Below, piece by piece: positions 51,201-63,200 of a stretch of 64,000 bases of DNA (position 1 is its first letter; every line of letters begins with the position of its first letter). The notes under the pieces are model-generated. The model made no database searches and had not been told where the DNA came from. It saw only the letters and a list, made by a program, of their open reading frames with translations. The stretch covers positions 4,774,001 to 4,838,000 of the forward strand of contig NZ_CP114039.1 in assembly GCF_026965535.1 (NCBI RefSeq). Direction: 5' to 3'. Made by a program: the position numbers and the translations under genes. This DNA is from Corallococcus sp. NCRR. Its GTDB lineage: Bacteria > Myxococcota > Myxococcia > Myxococcales > Myxococcaceae.

Positions 51201-54200
51201 CGTGCCCAACGCCTTCAGCACGGAGCCCGGCGCGCGGCTCTATCGCACGGGAGACAAGGCGCGCTGGAAGGAAGACGGGACGCTGGAGTTCCTGGGGCGC
51301 ACCGACTTCCAGGTGAAGGTGCGCGGTTTCCGAATCGAATTGGGCGAAGTGGAAGCGGCCCTCCTCCAGCATCCGGACGTGGGGGAAGCCGTGGCGGTGG
51401 TGCGCGACGTCGGCGGGGACAAGCGGCTCGTCGCGTGGCTCGTGGCGAAGCCGGGGCAGAACATCGACCCGAAGGCAGTGGAAGCGGAACTGCGGCAGCG
51501 GTTGCCGGAGTACATGGTGCCATCGGCCATGGGCGTGCTGGACGTGCTGCCGCTCACGGCCAACGGCAAGGTGGACCGCAAGGCGCTGCCTGAAATTGAA
51601 GCGATCCGTTCGGAGCGCGAGTACGAAGCGCCTCGCACGGAGTCGGAGCAGAAGCTGGCGGCCATCTGGGCGGAGGTTCTGCGAGTCCCCAGGGTGGGGG
51701 TGGGGGACAACTTCTTCGCGTTGGGCGGGCACTCGCTGCTGGCGACCCAGGTGGTGTCGAGGATCCGGAAGGAGTTGGGCGCCGAGCTGCCACTGCGGAC
51801 GTTGTTCGAGGCTCCGACGCTCGAAGCCCTTGCCCGGCGGCTGGAGACGGCCGCGCATCCGCCGCCCGTGGCGCTGGAGCCGACCGCGAGCGGCGGGCCG
51901 GCGCCCCTGTCGTTCGCGCAGCAGCGCCTGTGGTTCATTGATCAGCTGGAGCCGGGCACGGCGCTCTACAACGTGCCCGTCGCGGTGCGCCTGGAAGGCG
52001 AGCTGGACGTGGGAGCCCTGGACTGGGCCCTGCGTGAAATCGTCCGGCGGCACGAATCCCTCCGCACGACGTTCGAGCTGCACGAGGGGCAGCCCGTCCA
52101 GCGCATCCAGGCCGAAGCGCGCCTCCCCATGGTGCGGATCGACCTGGAGGGAATCGACAGCGAGCAGCGGGAGGCGGAGATCCGGCGCCGGCTTGGGGTG
52201 GAGCTGGCGGAGCCCTTCGACCTGAGCAAGGGGCCGCTCATCCGGGCGAGCCTGCTGAAGCTGGGAGCCACGGAGCACGTGCTGCTCATCACGATGCACC
52301 ACATCGTGTCGGATGGCTGGTCGCTGGGCGTGCTGATTCGTGAAGTGGGAGCGTTGTACGCGGCCTTCACGGAAGGCCGTCCGTCGCCGCTGCCGGAGCT
52401 GACGTTGCAGTACGCGGGCTACGCGGCGTGGCAGCGCGGCTGGTTGCAGGGGGAGACGCTCCAGAAGGAAGTGGACTTCTGGAGGAGGAAGCTCGCCGGG
52501 GCGCCGCCGGTGCTGGAGCTGCCGACGGACCGTCCGCGTCCCGCGGTGCGAGGCAACGCGGGAGCCGTTCACGGCTTCGTGCTGCCGTCGTCGTTGGAGC
52601 AGGGGCTGAAAGCGCTGGCGCAGCGTGAAGGCGCGTCGTTGTACATGGTGCTGCTGGCGGGCTGGCAGGTGCTGCTGTCGCGCTACTCGGGACAGACAGA
52701 CATCAGCGTGGGCTCGCCCATCGCGGGCCGCACGCGCGCGGAGGTGGAAGGCCTCATCGGCTTCTTCGTCAACACGCTGGTGCTTCGTGCCCAGGTGGAC
52801 GCAGAGAAATCCTTCCGTGAGTTGCTGACGCAGGTGAAGGGCACGGTGCTGGAGGCGTACGAGCACCAGGAGGTTCCGTTTGAAAAGCTGGTGGAGGCGC
52901 TCCAGCCGGAGCGCAGCCTGAGTCACACGCCGCTGTTCCAGTCACTGCTGGCGTTGCAGAACATGCCAGAGGGAGAGGCGAGGCTGCCGGGGCTGACGAT
53001 GAAGCCCCTGGAACTGGAGCTTCGCACGTCGAAGTTCGACGTGAGCGTCTTCTTCACGGAGACGCCACAGGGACTGAGCGGAGCGGTGGAGTACAGCACC
53101 GACCTGTTCGAAGCGGCGACGGTGCGCCGGATGGTGGAGCACCTGCGCGTCCTGCTGGAAGGCATGGTGGCGAAGCCGGAAGCCACGGTGGGCCGGCTGC
53201 CCATGCTGACGGAGGCGGAGCGCCAGCAGGTGCTGGTGACGTGGAATCAGCAGCAGGCGGAGTACGCGCGCGACTCGACGGTTCCGCGGCTCTTCGAGGC
53301 GCAGGCGAAGCGCACGCCGGATGCAGTGGCCGTGGTGAGCGGGAAGCAGCGGCTGACGTACCGGGAGGTAGAGGCAAAGGCGAACCAACTGGCGCACCGG
53401 CTGCGCAAGCTGGGCGTGGGTCCCGAGTCCCGTGTGGGCCTGTGCGTGGAGCGCACGGCCGACGTCGTGGTGGGAACGCTGGGCATCTTGAAGGCGGGCG
53501 GCGCCTACGTGCCGTTGGACCCGAGCTACCCGAAGGAGCGACTGGGCTGGCTGCTGGAGGATGCGCAGGGCCCGGCGCTGGTGGCGCATTCACAGTTGCT
53601 GGAGTCGTTGCCCGCCTTCAGTGCGCAGGCCGTGTGCCTGGACACGGACGCGATGTTGGCTCTGGAGCCGACAGAGGCACCGGAGTCCGGGCTGCGTCCC
53701 GAGAACGTGGCGTACCTCATCTACACGTCGGGAAGCACGGGGCGTCCGAAGGGCGTGGCGGTGACGCACCGGAATGCGGCGGCCTTCCTGGCATGGGCAA
53801 CGGAGACGTTTACAGAGGAGGAAACGAAGGCAGTGCTCGCGGCGACGAGCCTCAACTTCGACCTCTCCGTCTTCGAGCTCTTCGCGCCGCTGGTGCGAGG
53901 CGGAAGCGTGGTGGTGGTGCGCAACGCCCTGCATCTGTTGGAGGAGAAGCCCGAGGCGGAGGTGACGCTCATCAACACGGTGCCGTCGGCGATGGCACAG
54001 TTGGTGCGGCTGAATGCAGTGCCGCCGTCGGTGCAGGTCATCAATCTCGCGGGCGAAGCGCTGCCGGAGACGTTGGCGAAGGCCGTGTACGCGGTGCCGA
54101 CGGTGAAGAAGCTCTACAACCTGTACGGCCCGTCGGAGGACACGACGTACTCGACGTGGTCGCTGGTGGGGCGCGTAGAGGTGCCGAACATCGGCCGGCC

Positions 54201-57200
54201 GCTCACCAACACGCGGGCGTACGTACTGGACAAGTACCTCCAGCCCGTCCCGGTGGGCGTGGCAGGAGAGTTGTTCCTGGCGGGCGAAGGCCAGGCACGG
54301 GGCTATCTGCTGAGGCCGGAGCTGACGGCGGAGAAGTTCCTGCCAGAAGTCCACGGCCCTGAAGGCAGCCGCATGTACCGCACGGGAGACCGGGTGAGGT
54401 ACCGGGCGGACGGCGTGCTGGAGTACCTGGGTCGAGTGGACTTCCAGGTCAAGGTGCGAGGCTTCCGCATCGAGTTGGGCGAAGTGGAGTCCGCGCTGCG
54501 CCAGCAGGAGGCGGTGAAGGAAGCCGTCGTGGTGGCGAAGGGGGAGGGCGCGGAGAAGCGCCTCGTGGCGTACGTAGCGCCGAAGGCGGGCGCGACGCTG
54601 GAATCGGAGGCTTTGAAGGCGAGCCTGCGCCAGCGGCTGCCGGAGTACATGGTGCCCGGAGCGGTGGTGGTGCTGGAGGCGTTGCCGCTCAACTCCAACG
54701 GCAAGGTAGACCGCAAGGCCCTGCCGGATCCGGAGGCGCCGACAGCCATCCTCGCCTACACGGCCCCGCGCACGGAGACGGAAGCGAAGCTGGCGGCAAT
54801 CTGGGCGGAAGTGCTTCGAGTCCCGCGGGTGGGCGTGAAGGACGACTTCTTCGCGCTGGGAGGCCACTCGCTGCTCGCGACGCAGGTGGTGTCGCGGGTG
54901 CGCGCGGAGATAGGCGCGGAGCTGCCGCTGCGCGCGCTGTTCGAATCGCGCACGGTCGAGGCCCTCGCGCATCAACTGGGGCAGACCGCGTTCAAGGGCA
55001 AGATGGCGATGGCGCGCAGGCTGGGCGACGCTGCCCGGCCGCTGTCGTTCGCGCAGCAGCGCCTGTGGTTCATCGACCAACTGGAGCCGGGCACGGCGCT
55101 CTACAACGTGCCCGTCGCGGTGCGGCTGGAGGGCACGCTGCGTCAGGACGTCCTGGAGCGGGCGCTGTGCGAAGTGGTGCGGCGCCATGAGTCGCTGCGG
55201 ACGACGTTCGCGGAGAAGGACGGTCAGTCCCTCCAGGTCATCCACTCGGACATGACCCTGCACCTGGAGCGGGTGGAGGCGTCTGGGGAGGATGCACGAC
55301 AGCGGATCGAGCAGGAGATGTCGACGCCGTTCGACCTGTCACGCGGTCCGCTGATCCGGGCACTCCTGCTGAAGCTGGGCGGCTCGGAGCACGTGTTGGT
55401 CGTCACGATGCATCACATCGTGTCGGACGGCTGGTCGCTGGGGGTGCTGATCCGGGAGGTGGGCGCGCTGTACGCGGCCTTCGCGGAAGACCGCCCGTCG
55501 CCGTTGCCAGAGCTCCCCGTGCAGTACGCGGACTTCGCGGCCTGGCAGCGAGACGGGTTGCAGGGGGCGACGCTCCAGCGGGAGGTGGACTACTGGAAGC
55601 GGAAGCTTGCTGGCGCGCCGCCGGTGCTGGAGCTGCCCACGGACCGTCCTCGTCCGCCTGTGCGTGGCAGCGCGGGCGCGACGTACTCCTTCCCCCTGTC
55701 CCGGTCGCTGACGGCGGACCTCAAGGCGCTGGCCCAGAGGGAAGGGGCGTCGCTGTACATGGCGCTGCTGGCGGGTTGGCAGGTCCTGCTGTCGCGCTAC
55801 AGTGGCCAGGACGACATCAGCGTGGGGTCGCCCATCGCGGGCCGCACGCGTGCGGAGGTGGAGGGCCTCATCGGCTTCTTCGTCAACACGCTGGTGCTGC
55901 GCGCCCAGGTGGATGGAGGCCAGTCCTTCCGAACGCTGCTCACGCAGGTGCGCGAGACGGTGCTGGGCGCGTACGAGCACCAGGACGTGCCCTTCGAGAA
56001 GTTGGTGGAGGCGCTTCAGCCCGAGCGTGACCGGCGTCACACGCCTCTGTTCCAGGTGTTCCTGGCGCTCCAGAACCTCCCCGAGAGCGAAACGCGCCTG
56101 CCGGGCCTGACGCTCAAGCCCGTGGCCTACGAAGGCCGTACGTCGAAGTTCGACCTGAGCCTCTTCTTCATGGAGACGCCAGACGGGCTGACGGGTGCGG
56201 TGGAGTACAGCACCGACCTGTTCGAAGCCGCGACGGTGCGCAGGATGGCGGAGCACCTGCGGGTCCTGTTGGAAGACATGGTGGCGAAGCCGGACGCAGC
56301 GATGGGCGGGCTGACCATGCTGACGGAGGCGGAGCGCCAGCAGGTGCTGGTGACATGGAACCAGCAGCAGGCGGAGTACGACCGGGACGCGACGATTCCG
56401 CGGCTCTTCGAGGCGCAGGCAAAGCGCACCCCGAATGCCGTGGCCGTGGTGAGCGGGAAGCAGCGGCTGACGTACCGGGAAGTGGAGGCCAGGGCGAACC
56501 AACTGGCGCACCGGCTGCGCAAGCTGGGCGTGGGTCCCGAGTCCCGCGTGGGCCTGTGCGTGGATCGCACGGCGGACGTGGTGGTGGGAACGTTGGGCAT
56601 CCTGAAGGCCGGCGGCGCCTACGTGCCGTTGGACCCGAGCTACCCGAAGGAGCGCCTGGGCTGGCTGCTGGAGGATGCGCAGGGCCCTGCGCTGGTGGCG
56701 CACTCGCACCTGCTGGAATCGCTGCCTGCCTTCAGTGCCCAGGCCGTGTGCCTCGACCGTGAAGAGGAGTGGGCGGAGGAGTCCTGCTGCGAGCTGACGT
56801 CGGAAGTCCGCCCGGAGAACGTGGCGTACCTCATCTACACGTCGGGAAGCACTGGGCGTCCGAAGGGTGTGGCGGTGACGCACCGGAACGCAGTGGCGTT
56901 CCTTGCGTGGGCAACGGAGACGTTCACGGAGGAGGAGACGAAGGCCGTGCTCGCGGCGACGAGCCTCAACTTCGACCTCTCCGTTTTCGAACTCTTCGCG
57001 CCGCTGGTGCGAGGCGGCAGCGTGGTGGTGGTCCGCAACGCCCTGCATCTGGTGGAGGAGAAGCCCGAGGCAGAGGTGACGCTCATCAACACGGTGCCGT
57101 CGGCGATGGCGCAGTTGGTGCGGCTGAACGCGGTGCCGCCGTCGGTGCAAGTCATCAACCTCGCGGGTGAAGCACTGCCGGAAACGCTGGCGAAGGCCGT

Positions 57201-60200
57201 GTACGCGGTGCCGACGGTGAAGAAGCTCTACAACCTGTACGGCCCGTCGGAAGACACGACGTACTCGACGTGGTCGCTGGTGGGGCGCGCAGAGGTGCCG
57301 AACATCGGCCGGCCGCTGACCAACACGCGAGCCTACGTGCTGGACAGGTACCTCCAGCCCGTCCCGGTGGGAGTGGCAGGAGAGTTGTTCCTGGCAGGCG
57401 AAGGCCAGGCACGGGGCTACCTGCTGAGGCCGGAGCTGACGGCGGAGAAGTTCCTGCCGGAGGTGTATGGCCCAGAAGGCAGTCGCATGTACCGCACGGG
57501 AGACCGGGTGAGGTACCGGGCGGACGGCGTGCTGGAGTACCTGGGCCGGGTGGACTTCCAGGTGAAGGTGCGAGGCTTCCGCATCGAGTTGGGCGAGGTG
57601 GAATCCGCGCTGCGCCAGCAGGAGGCGGTGAAGGAAGCCGTCGTGGTGGCGAAGGGGGAGGGCGCGGAGAAGCGGCTCGTCGCGTACGTGGCGCCGAAGG
57701 CGGGCGCGACGCTGGAGGCGGAGTCGCTGAAGGCAAGCCTGCGCCAGCGGCTGCCGGAGTACATGGTGCCCGGAGCGGTGGTGGTGCTGGAGGCGCTGCC
57801 GCTCAACTCCAACGGCAAGGTGGACCGCAAGGCCCTGCCGGAGCCGGATGCGCCGATCGCGCAGAACACCTACGAAGCCCCGCGCACGGAAGTGGAAGCG
57901 AAGCTGGCGGCCATCTGGGCGGAAGTGCTGCGAGTCCCCCAGGTGGGCGTGAAGGACGACTTCTTCGCGCTGGGCGGCCACTCGCTGCTCGCGACGCAGG
58001 TGGTGTCGCGAGTGCGCGCGGAGATGGGCGCGGAGTTGCCGCTGCGCACGCTGTTCGAATCGCGCACGGTGGAGTCGCTCGCGCGTCAGTTGGCGAAAGC
58101 CGCGTTCACGAGCAATGCGGCGATGGAGCGCAGGCTGGGGGCCGCTGCCGGGCCTCTGTCGTTCGCGCAGCAGCGCCTGTGGTTCATCGAACAGCTGGAG
58201 CCGGGCACGACGCTCTACAACATGCCCGTGGCGTTGCGGCTGGAAGGTGACCTGGACGAGGCCACCCTGGAGCGAGCCCTCCGTGAGGTTATGCGCCGTC
58301 ACGAAGCCCTGCGCACGACGTTCGAGGTGCAGGGCGGTCAGCCCGTCCAGGTCATCCACTCGGACATGGCGCTGCGCTTGGAGCGGGTAGAGCTGTCCGC
58401 GGCGGACGCACGGCAGCGGATCGAGCAGGAGATGTTGAAGCCGTTCGATCTGTCGCGCGGTCCGTTGTTCCGGGCGCTTCTGCTGAAGCTGGGGAACTCG
58501 GAGCACGTGTTGGTCGTCACGATGCACCACATCGTGTCGGACGGCTGGTCGTTGGGCGTGTTGATCCGCGAGGTGGGCACGCTGTACGCGGCCTTCTCCT
58601 CAGGGCAGCCGTCACCTTTGCCCGAACTGCTCGTGCAGTACGCGGACTACGCGGCCTGGCAGCGTAACTGGCTGCGGGACGAGACGCTGGCGCGCGAGGT
58701 GGACTACTGGAAGCAGTCGCTGATGGGAGCACCGCCGGTGCTGGAGTTGCCGACGGACCGCCCGCGTCCGGCGGTGCGCACCAATGCCGGCACGACGCTG
58801 GACTTCACGCTGCCGCTGGACCTGTCCCGCAGGCTGAGCGCGCTGGCCCAGCAGGAGGGCGCATCGCTGTTCATGGTGCTGCTGGCCGGGTGGCAGGTCT
58901 TGCTGTCGCGCTACACCGGTCAGACGGACATCAGCGTGGGTTCGCCCATCGCGGGCCGTACGCGCGCGGAGGTGGAAGGCCTCATCGGCTTCTTCGTCAA
59001 CACGCTGGTGCTGCGCACCCAGGTCGACGGAGAGGCGTCCTTCCGTGAGCTGCTGAAGCAGGTGAGGGGTACGGTGCTGGGCGCATACGAGCACCAGGAC
59101 GTGCCCTTCGAGAAGCTGGTGGAAGCGCTGCATCCGGAACGCAGCCTGAGTCACACGCCGCTGTTCCAGACGTCGATGTCGCTCCAGAACGTGCCCATCG
59201 AGGAGTCCAGGCTCCCCGGGCTGGTGCTCAAGCCCGTGGCCTACGAAGGCCGCACGTCGAAGTTCGACGTGAGCGTCTTCTTCACGGAGACGCCGCAGGG
59301 GCTGAGCGGAGCGGTGGAGTACAGCACCGACCTGTTCGAAGCGGCGACAGTGCGGAGGATGGTGGAGCACCTGCGCATACTGCTGGAAGACATGGTGGCG
59401 AAGCCGGACGCCACGGTGGGCCGGCTGACCATGCTGACGGAGGCGGAGCGCCAGCAGGTGCTGGTGACGTGGAATCAGCAGCAGGCGGAGTACGACCGCG
59501 ACGCGACGATTCCGCGGCTCTTCGAGGCGCAGGCGAAGCGCACGCCGGATGCAGTGGCAGTGGTGAGCGGCAAGCAGCGGCTGACGTACCGGGAGGTAGA
59601 GGCCAAGGCGAACCAACTGGCGCACCGGCTGCGCAAGCTGGGAGTGGGCCCCGAGTCCCGAGTGGGCCTGTGCGTGGAGCGCACGGCGGACGTCGTGGTG
59701 GGAACGCTGGGCATCCTGAAGGCTGGCGGCGCGTACGTGCCGTTGGACCCGAGCTACCCGAAGGAGCGACTGGGCTGGCTGCTGGAGGATGCGCAGGGCC
59801 CGGCGCTGGTGGCGCATTCACACCTGCTGGAGTCTCTGCCTGCTTTCAGTGCGCAAGCGGTGTGCCTGGACACGGACGCGACGTTGGCGACGGAGCCGAC
59901 AGATGCGCCGGAGTCAGGGCTGCGTCCTGAGAACGTGGCGTACCTCATCTACACGTCGGGAAGCACGGGGCGTCCGAAGGGCGTGGCGGTGACGCACCGG
60001 AATGCGGCGGCCTTCCTGGCATGGGCAACGGAGACGTTTACAGAGGAGGAAACGAAGGCAGTGCTCGCGGCGACGAGCCTCAACTTCGACCTCTCCGTCT
60101 TCGAACTCTTCGCGCCGCTGGTGAGAGGCGGCAGCGTGGTGGTGGTGCGCAACGCCCTGCATCTGGTGGAGGAGAAGCCCGAGGCGGAGGTGACGCTCAT

Positions 60201-63200
60201 CAACACGGTGCCGTCGGCGATGGCGCAACTGGTGCGGCTGAATGCGGTGCCGCCGTCGGTGCTCGTGGTGAACCTCGCAGGCGAAGCACTGCCGGAGACG
60301 CTGGCGAAGGCCGTGTACGCGGTGCCGACGGTGAAGAAGCTCTACAACCTGTACGGCCCGTCGGAGGACACGACGTACTCGACGTGGTCGCTGGTGGGGC
60401 GCGCAGAGGTGCCGAACATCGGCCGGCCGCTCACCAACACGCGGGCGTACGTATTGGACAAGTACCTCCAGCCTGTCCCGGTGGGCGTCGCGGGTGAGTT
60501 GTTCCTGGCAGGCGAAGGCCAGGCACGGGGCTACCTGCTGAGGCCGGAGCTGACGGCGGAGAAGTTCCTGCCGGAGGTGTATGGCCCCGAAGGCAGCCGC
60601 ATGTACCGCACGGGCGACCGGGTGCGGTACCGGGCGGACGGCGTGCTGGAGTACCTGGGCCGGGTGGACTTCCAGGTGAAGGTGCGAGGCTTCCGCATCG
60701 AACTCGGCGAAGTGGAGTCCGCGCTGCGTCAGCAGGAGGCGGTGAAGGACGCCGTCGTAGTTGCGAAGGGGGAGGGCGCGGAGAAGCGGCTCGTGGCGTA
60801 CGTGGCGCCGAAGGCCGGCACGACGCTGGAAGCGGAGGCTTTGAAGGCGAGCCTGCGCCAGCGGCTGCCGGAGTACATGGTGCCCGGAACGGTGGTGGTG
60901 CTGGAGGCGTTGCCGCTCAACGCCAACGGCAAGGTGGACCGCAAGGCCCTGCCGGAGCCGGAGGCACCGGCCTCCACCCGCACGTACGTGGCCCCGCGCA
61001 CGGAAGTGGAAGCGAAGCTGGCGGCCATCTGGGCGGAGGTGCTGCGAGTCCCCCAGGTCGGCGTGAAGGACGACTTCTTCGCGCTGGGCGGCCACTCGTT
61101 GCTGGTCACGCAGGTGGTGTCGCGGATCCGCGCGGAGACCGGCGTGGAGATGCCACTGCGTGCGCTGTTCGAGGCTCCCACGCTCGAGGCCCTGGCCCAG
61201 CGCATGGGGACGGCGAGCCGCGCCCAGAGCCCGATGCCGGGCGACTCGTTGATGGGCACGACGCCGCCGCTGTCGTTCGCGCAGCAGCGCCTGTGGTTCA
61301 TCGACCAGATGGAGCCCGGGACGGCGCTCTACAACCTGCCCGTGGCGGTGCGGCTGGTGGGCTCGCTGGATGCGGCGGCCCTGGAGCGGTCCCTGAACGA
61401 GGTCGTGCGCCGGCACGATTCCCTGCGGACCACCTTCGAGGAGCGCGGCGGTCAGGCCCTCCAGGTCATCCGTCCCGCCCTGTCGCTGGAACTGGGCCGG
61501 GAGGACCTGCGGTCCGTCGACGAAGCCCGCCGCGAGGCGGAGGCCCACCGGCAGGTGAAGCAGGAGATGCTCCGTCCCTTCGACCTGGGCCGAGGGCCGT
61601 TGATCCGCACCCGGCTGTTCACGCTCAAGGAGCGCGAGCACGTCCTCGTGGTGACGATGCACCACATCGTGTCGGACGGCTGGTCGCTGGGCGTGTTGAT
61701 CCGTGAGCTGGGCGCGCTCTACGGGGCCTTCGCCTCGGGACAGCCGTCCCCCCTGCCCGAGCTGCCCGTGCAGTACGCGCGCTACGCGTCCTGGCAGCGC
61801 GGCCGGCTTCAGGGCGAGGTCCTGGCGCGGCAGGTGGACTACTGGAAGCGGAAGCTCGACGGCGCGCCGCCCGTGCTGGAGCTGCCCACGGATCGCCCGC
61901 GTCCGCCCGAGCGCGGCATCGCGGGCGCGAAGTACGCCTTCACCCTGTCCCGGTCGCTGACCGGGGCGCTCAAGGCCCTGGCCCAGCGCGAAGGGGCCTC
62001 GCTGTACATGGTGCTGCTGGCCGGGTGGCAGGTGCTGATGGCGCGCTACAGCGGCCAGCAGGACATCAGCGTGGGCTCCCCCATCGCGGGCCGCATGCGC
62101 GCGGAGCTGGAGGGGCTCATCGGCTTCTTCGTCAACACGCTCGTGCTGCGAGCGAACGTGGACGGCGCCCTGTCCTTCCGGCGGTTGCTCGCCCAGGTGC
62201 GGGAAACGGTGCTGGATGCGTACGAGCACCAGGAGGTCCCGTTCGAGAAGCTGGTGGAGGCGCTCCAGCCCGAGCGCAGCCGCAGCCACACGCCGCTCTT
62301 CCAGACGATGCTCGCGCTCCAGAACATGCCGCTGGGCGAGCTGCGGCTGCCGGACCTGGTGCTCCAGCCGGTGACGGTGGAGAGTCCCATCGCGCAGTTC
62401 GACCTGAGCGCATCGTTCATGGAGCTGCCTCAGGGCCTCTCCGGCACGCTGGAATACAGCACGGAGCTGTTCGACGCGGGCACCGTCCAGCGGATGGTCT
62501 CGCACCTCATCACGCTGTTCGAAGGCGCGGTCGCGCGCCCGGACACGCACGTGTCCCGCCTGCCCCTGCTGACCGGCGCCGAGCGCCGCGAGATGCTGGT
62601 GGAGTGGAACGCCACGCGCGCGCCGTTCCCTGACGCCTGCCTGCATGCGCTCTTCGAGTCACAGGTCCGTCGCGCGCCCGAGGCCGTGGCCGCGGTCTTC
62701 GAGGGAACGCAACTGACGTACGCGCAGTTGGACGCGCGCGCCAATCAGCTCGCCCATGCCCTGCGTCGCCGGGGTGTGGGCCCGGAGTCCCGCGTCGCGC
62801 TCAGCGTCGAGCGTTCGCTCGACATCGTCATCGGACTGCTCGGCATCCTGAAGGCCGGCGGCGCCTGGGTGCCCGTGGATCCGCTCCTGCCCCGCGAGCG
62901 CCTGGCCTTCATGCTGGAGGACAGCGCGGCCCAGGTGCTCGTCACCCAGCAGCCGCTGGTGGCCCGGTTCCCGGAAGCGCTGCATGTCCGCGTGCTCTGC
63001 CTGGATGCGGAGCGCGAGGCGCTTGCCCAGGAGCCGACGGACGCACCCATGACGGGCGTGACGCCCGCGAACATGGCGTACCTGCTCTACACCTCGGGCA
63101 GCACCGGGACGCCCAAGGGCACGGCGGTGGAGCACCGCGGCGTGGCCAATCTCGTCACCCACGAAGCTGTGGCCTACGGCATCGGCCCCGGCAGCCGTGT

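Noticed and set aside
49771-58530. Minus-strand open frames of over 1,000 codons opposite the NRPS
   Set aside because: Their repeated Arg/His/Gln-rich text mirrors the repeated A and C domains on the plus strand, so they are shadows.
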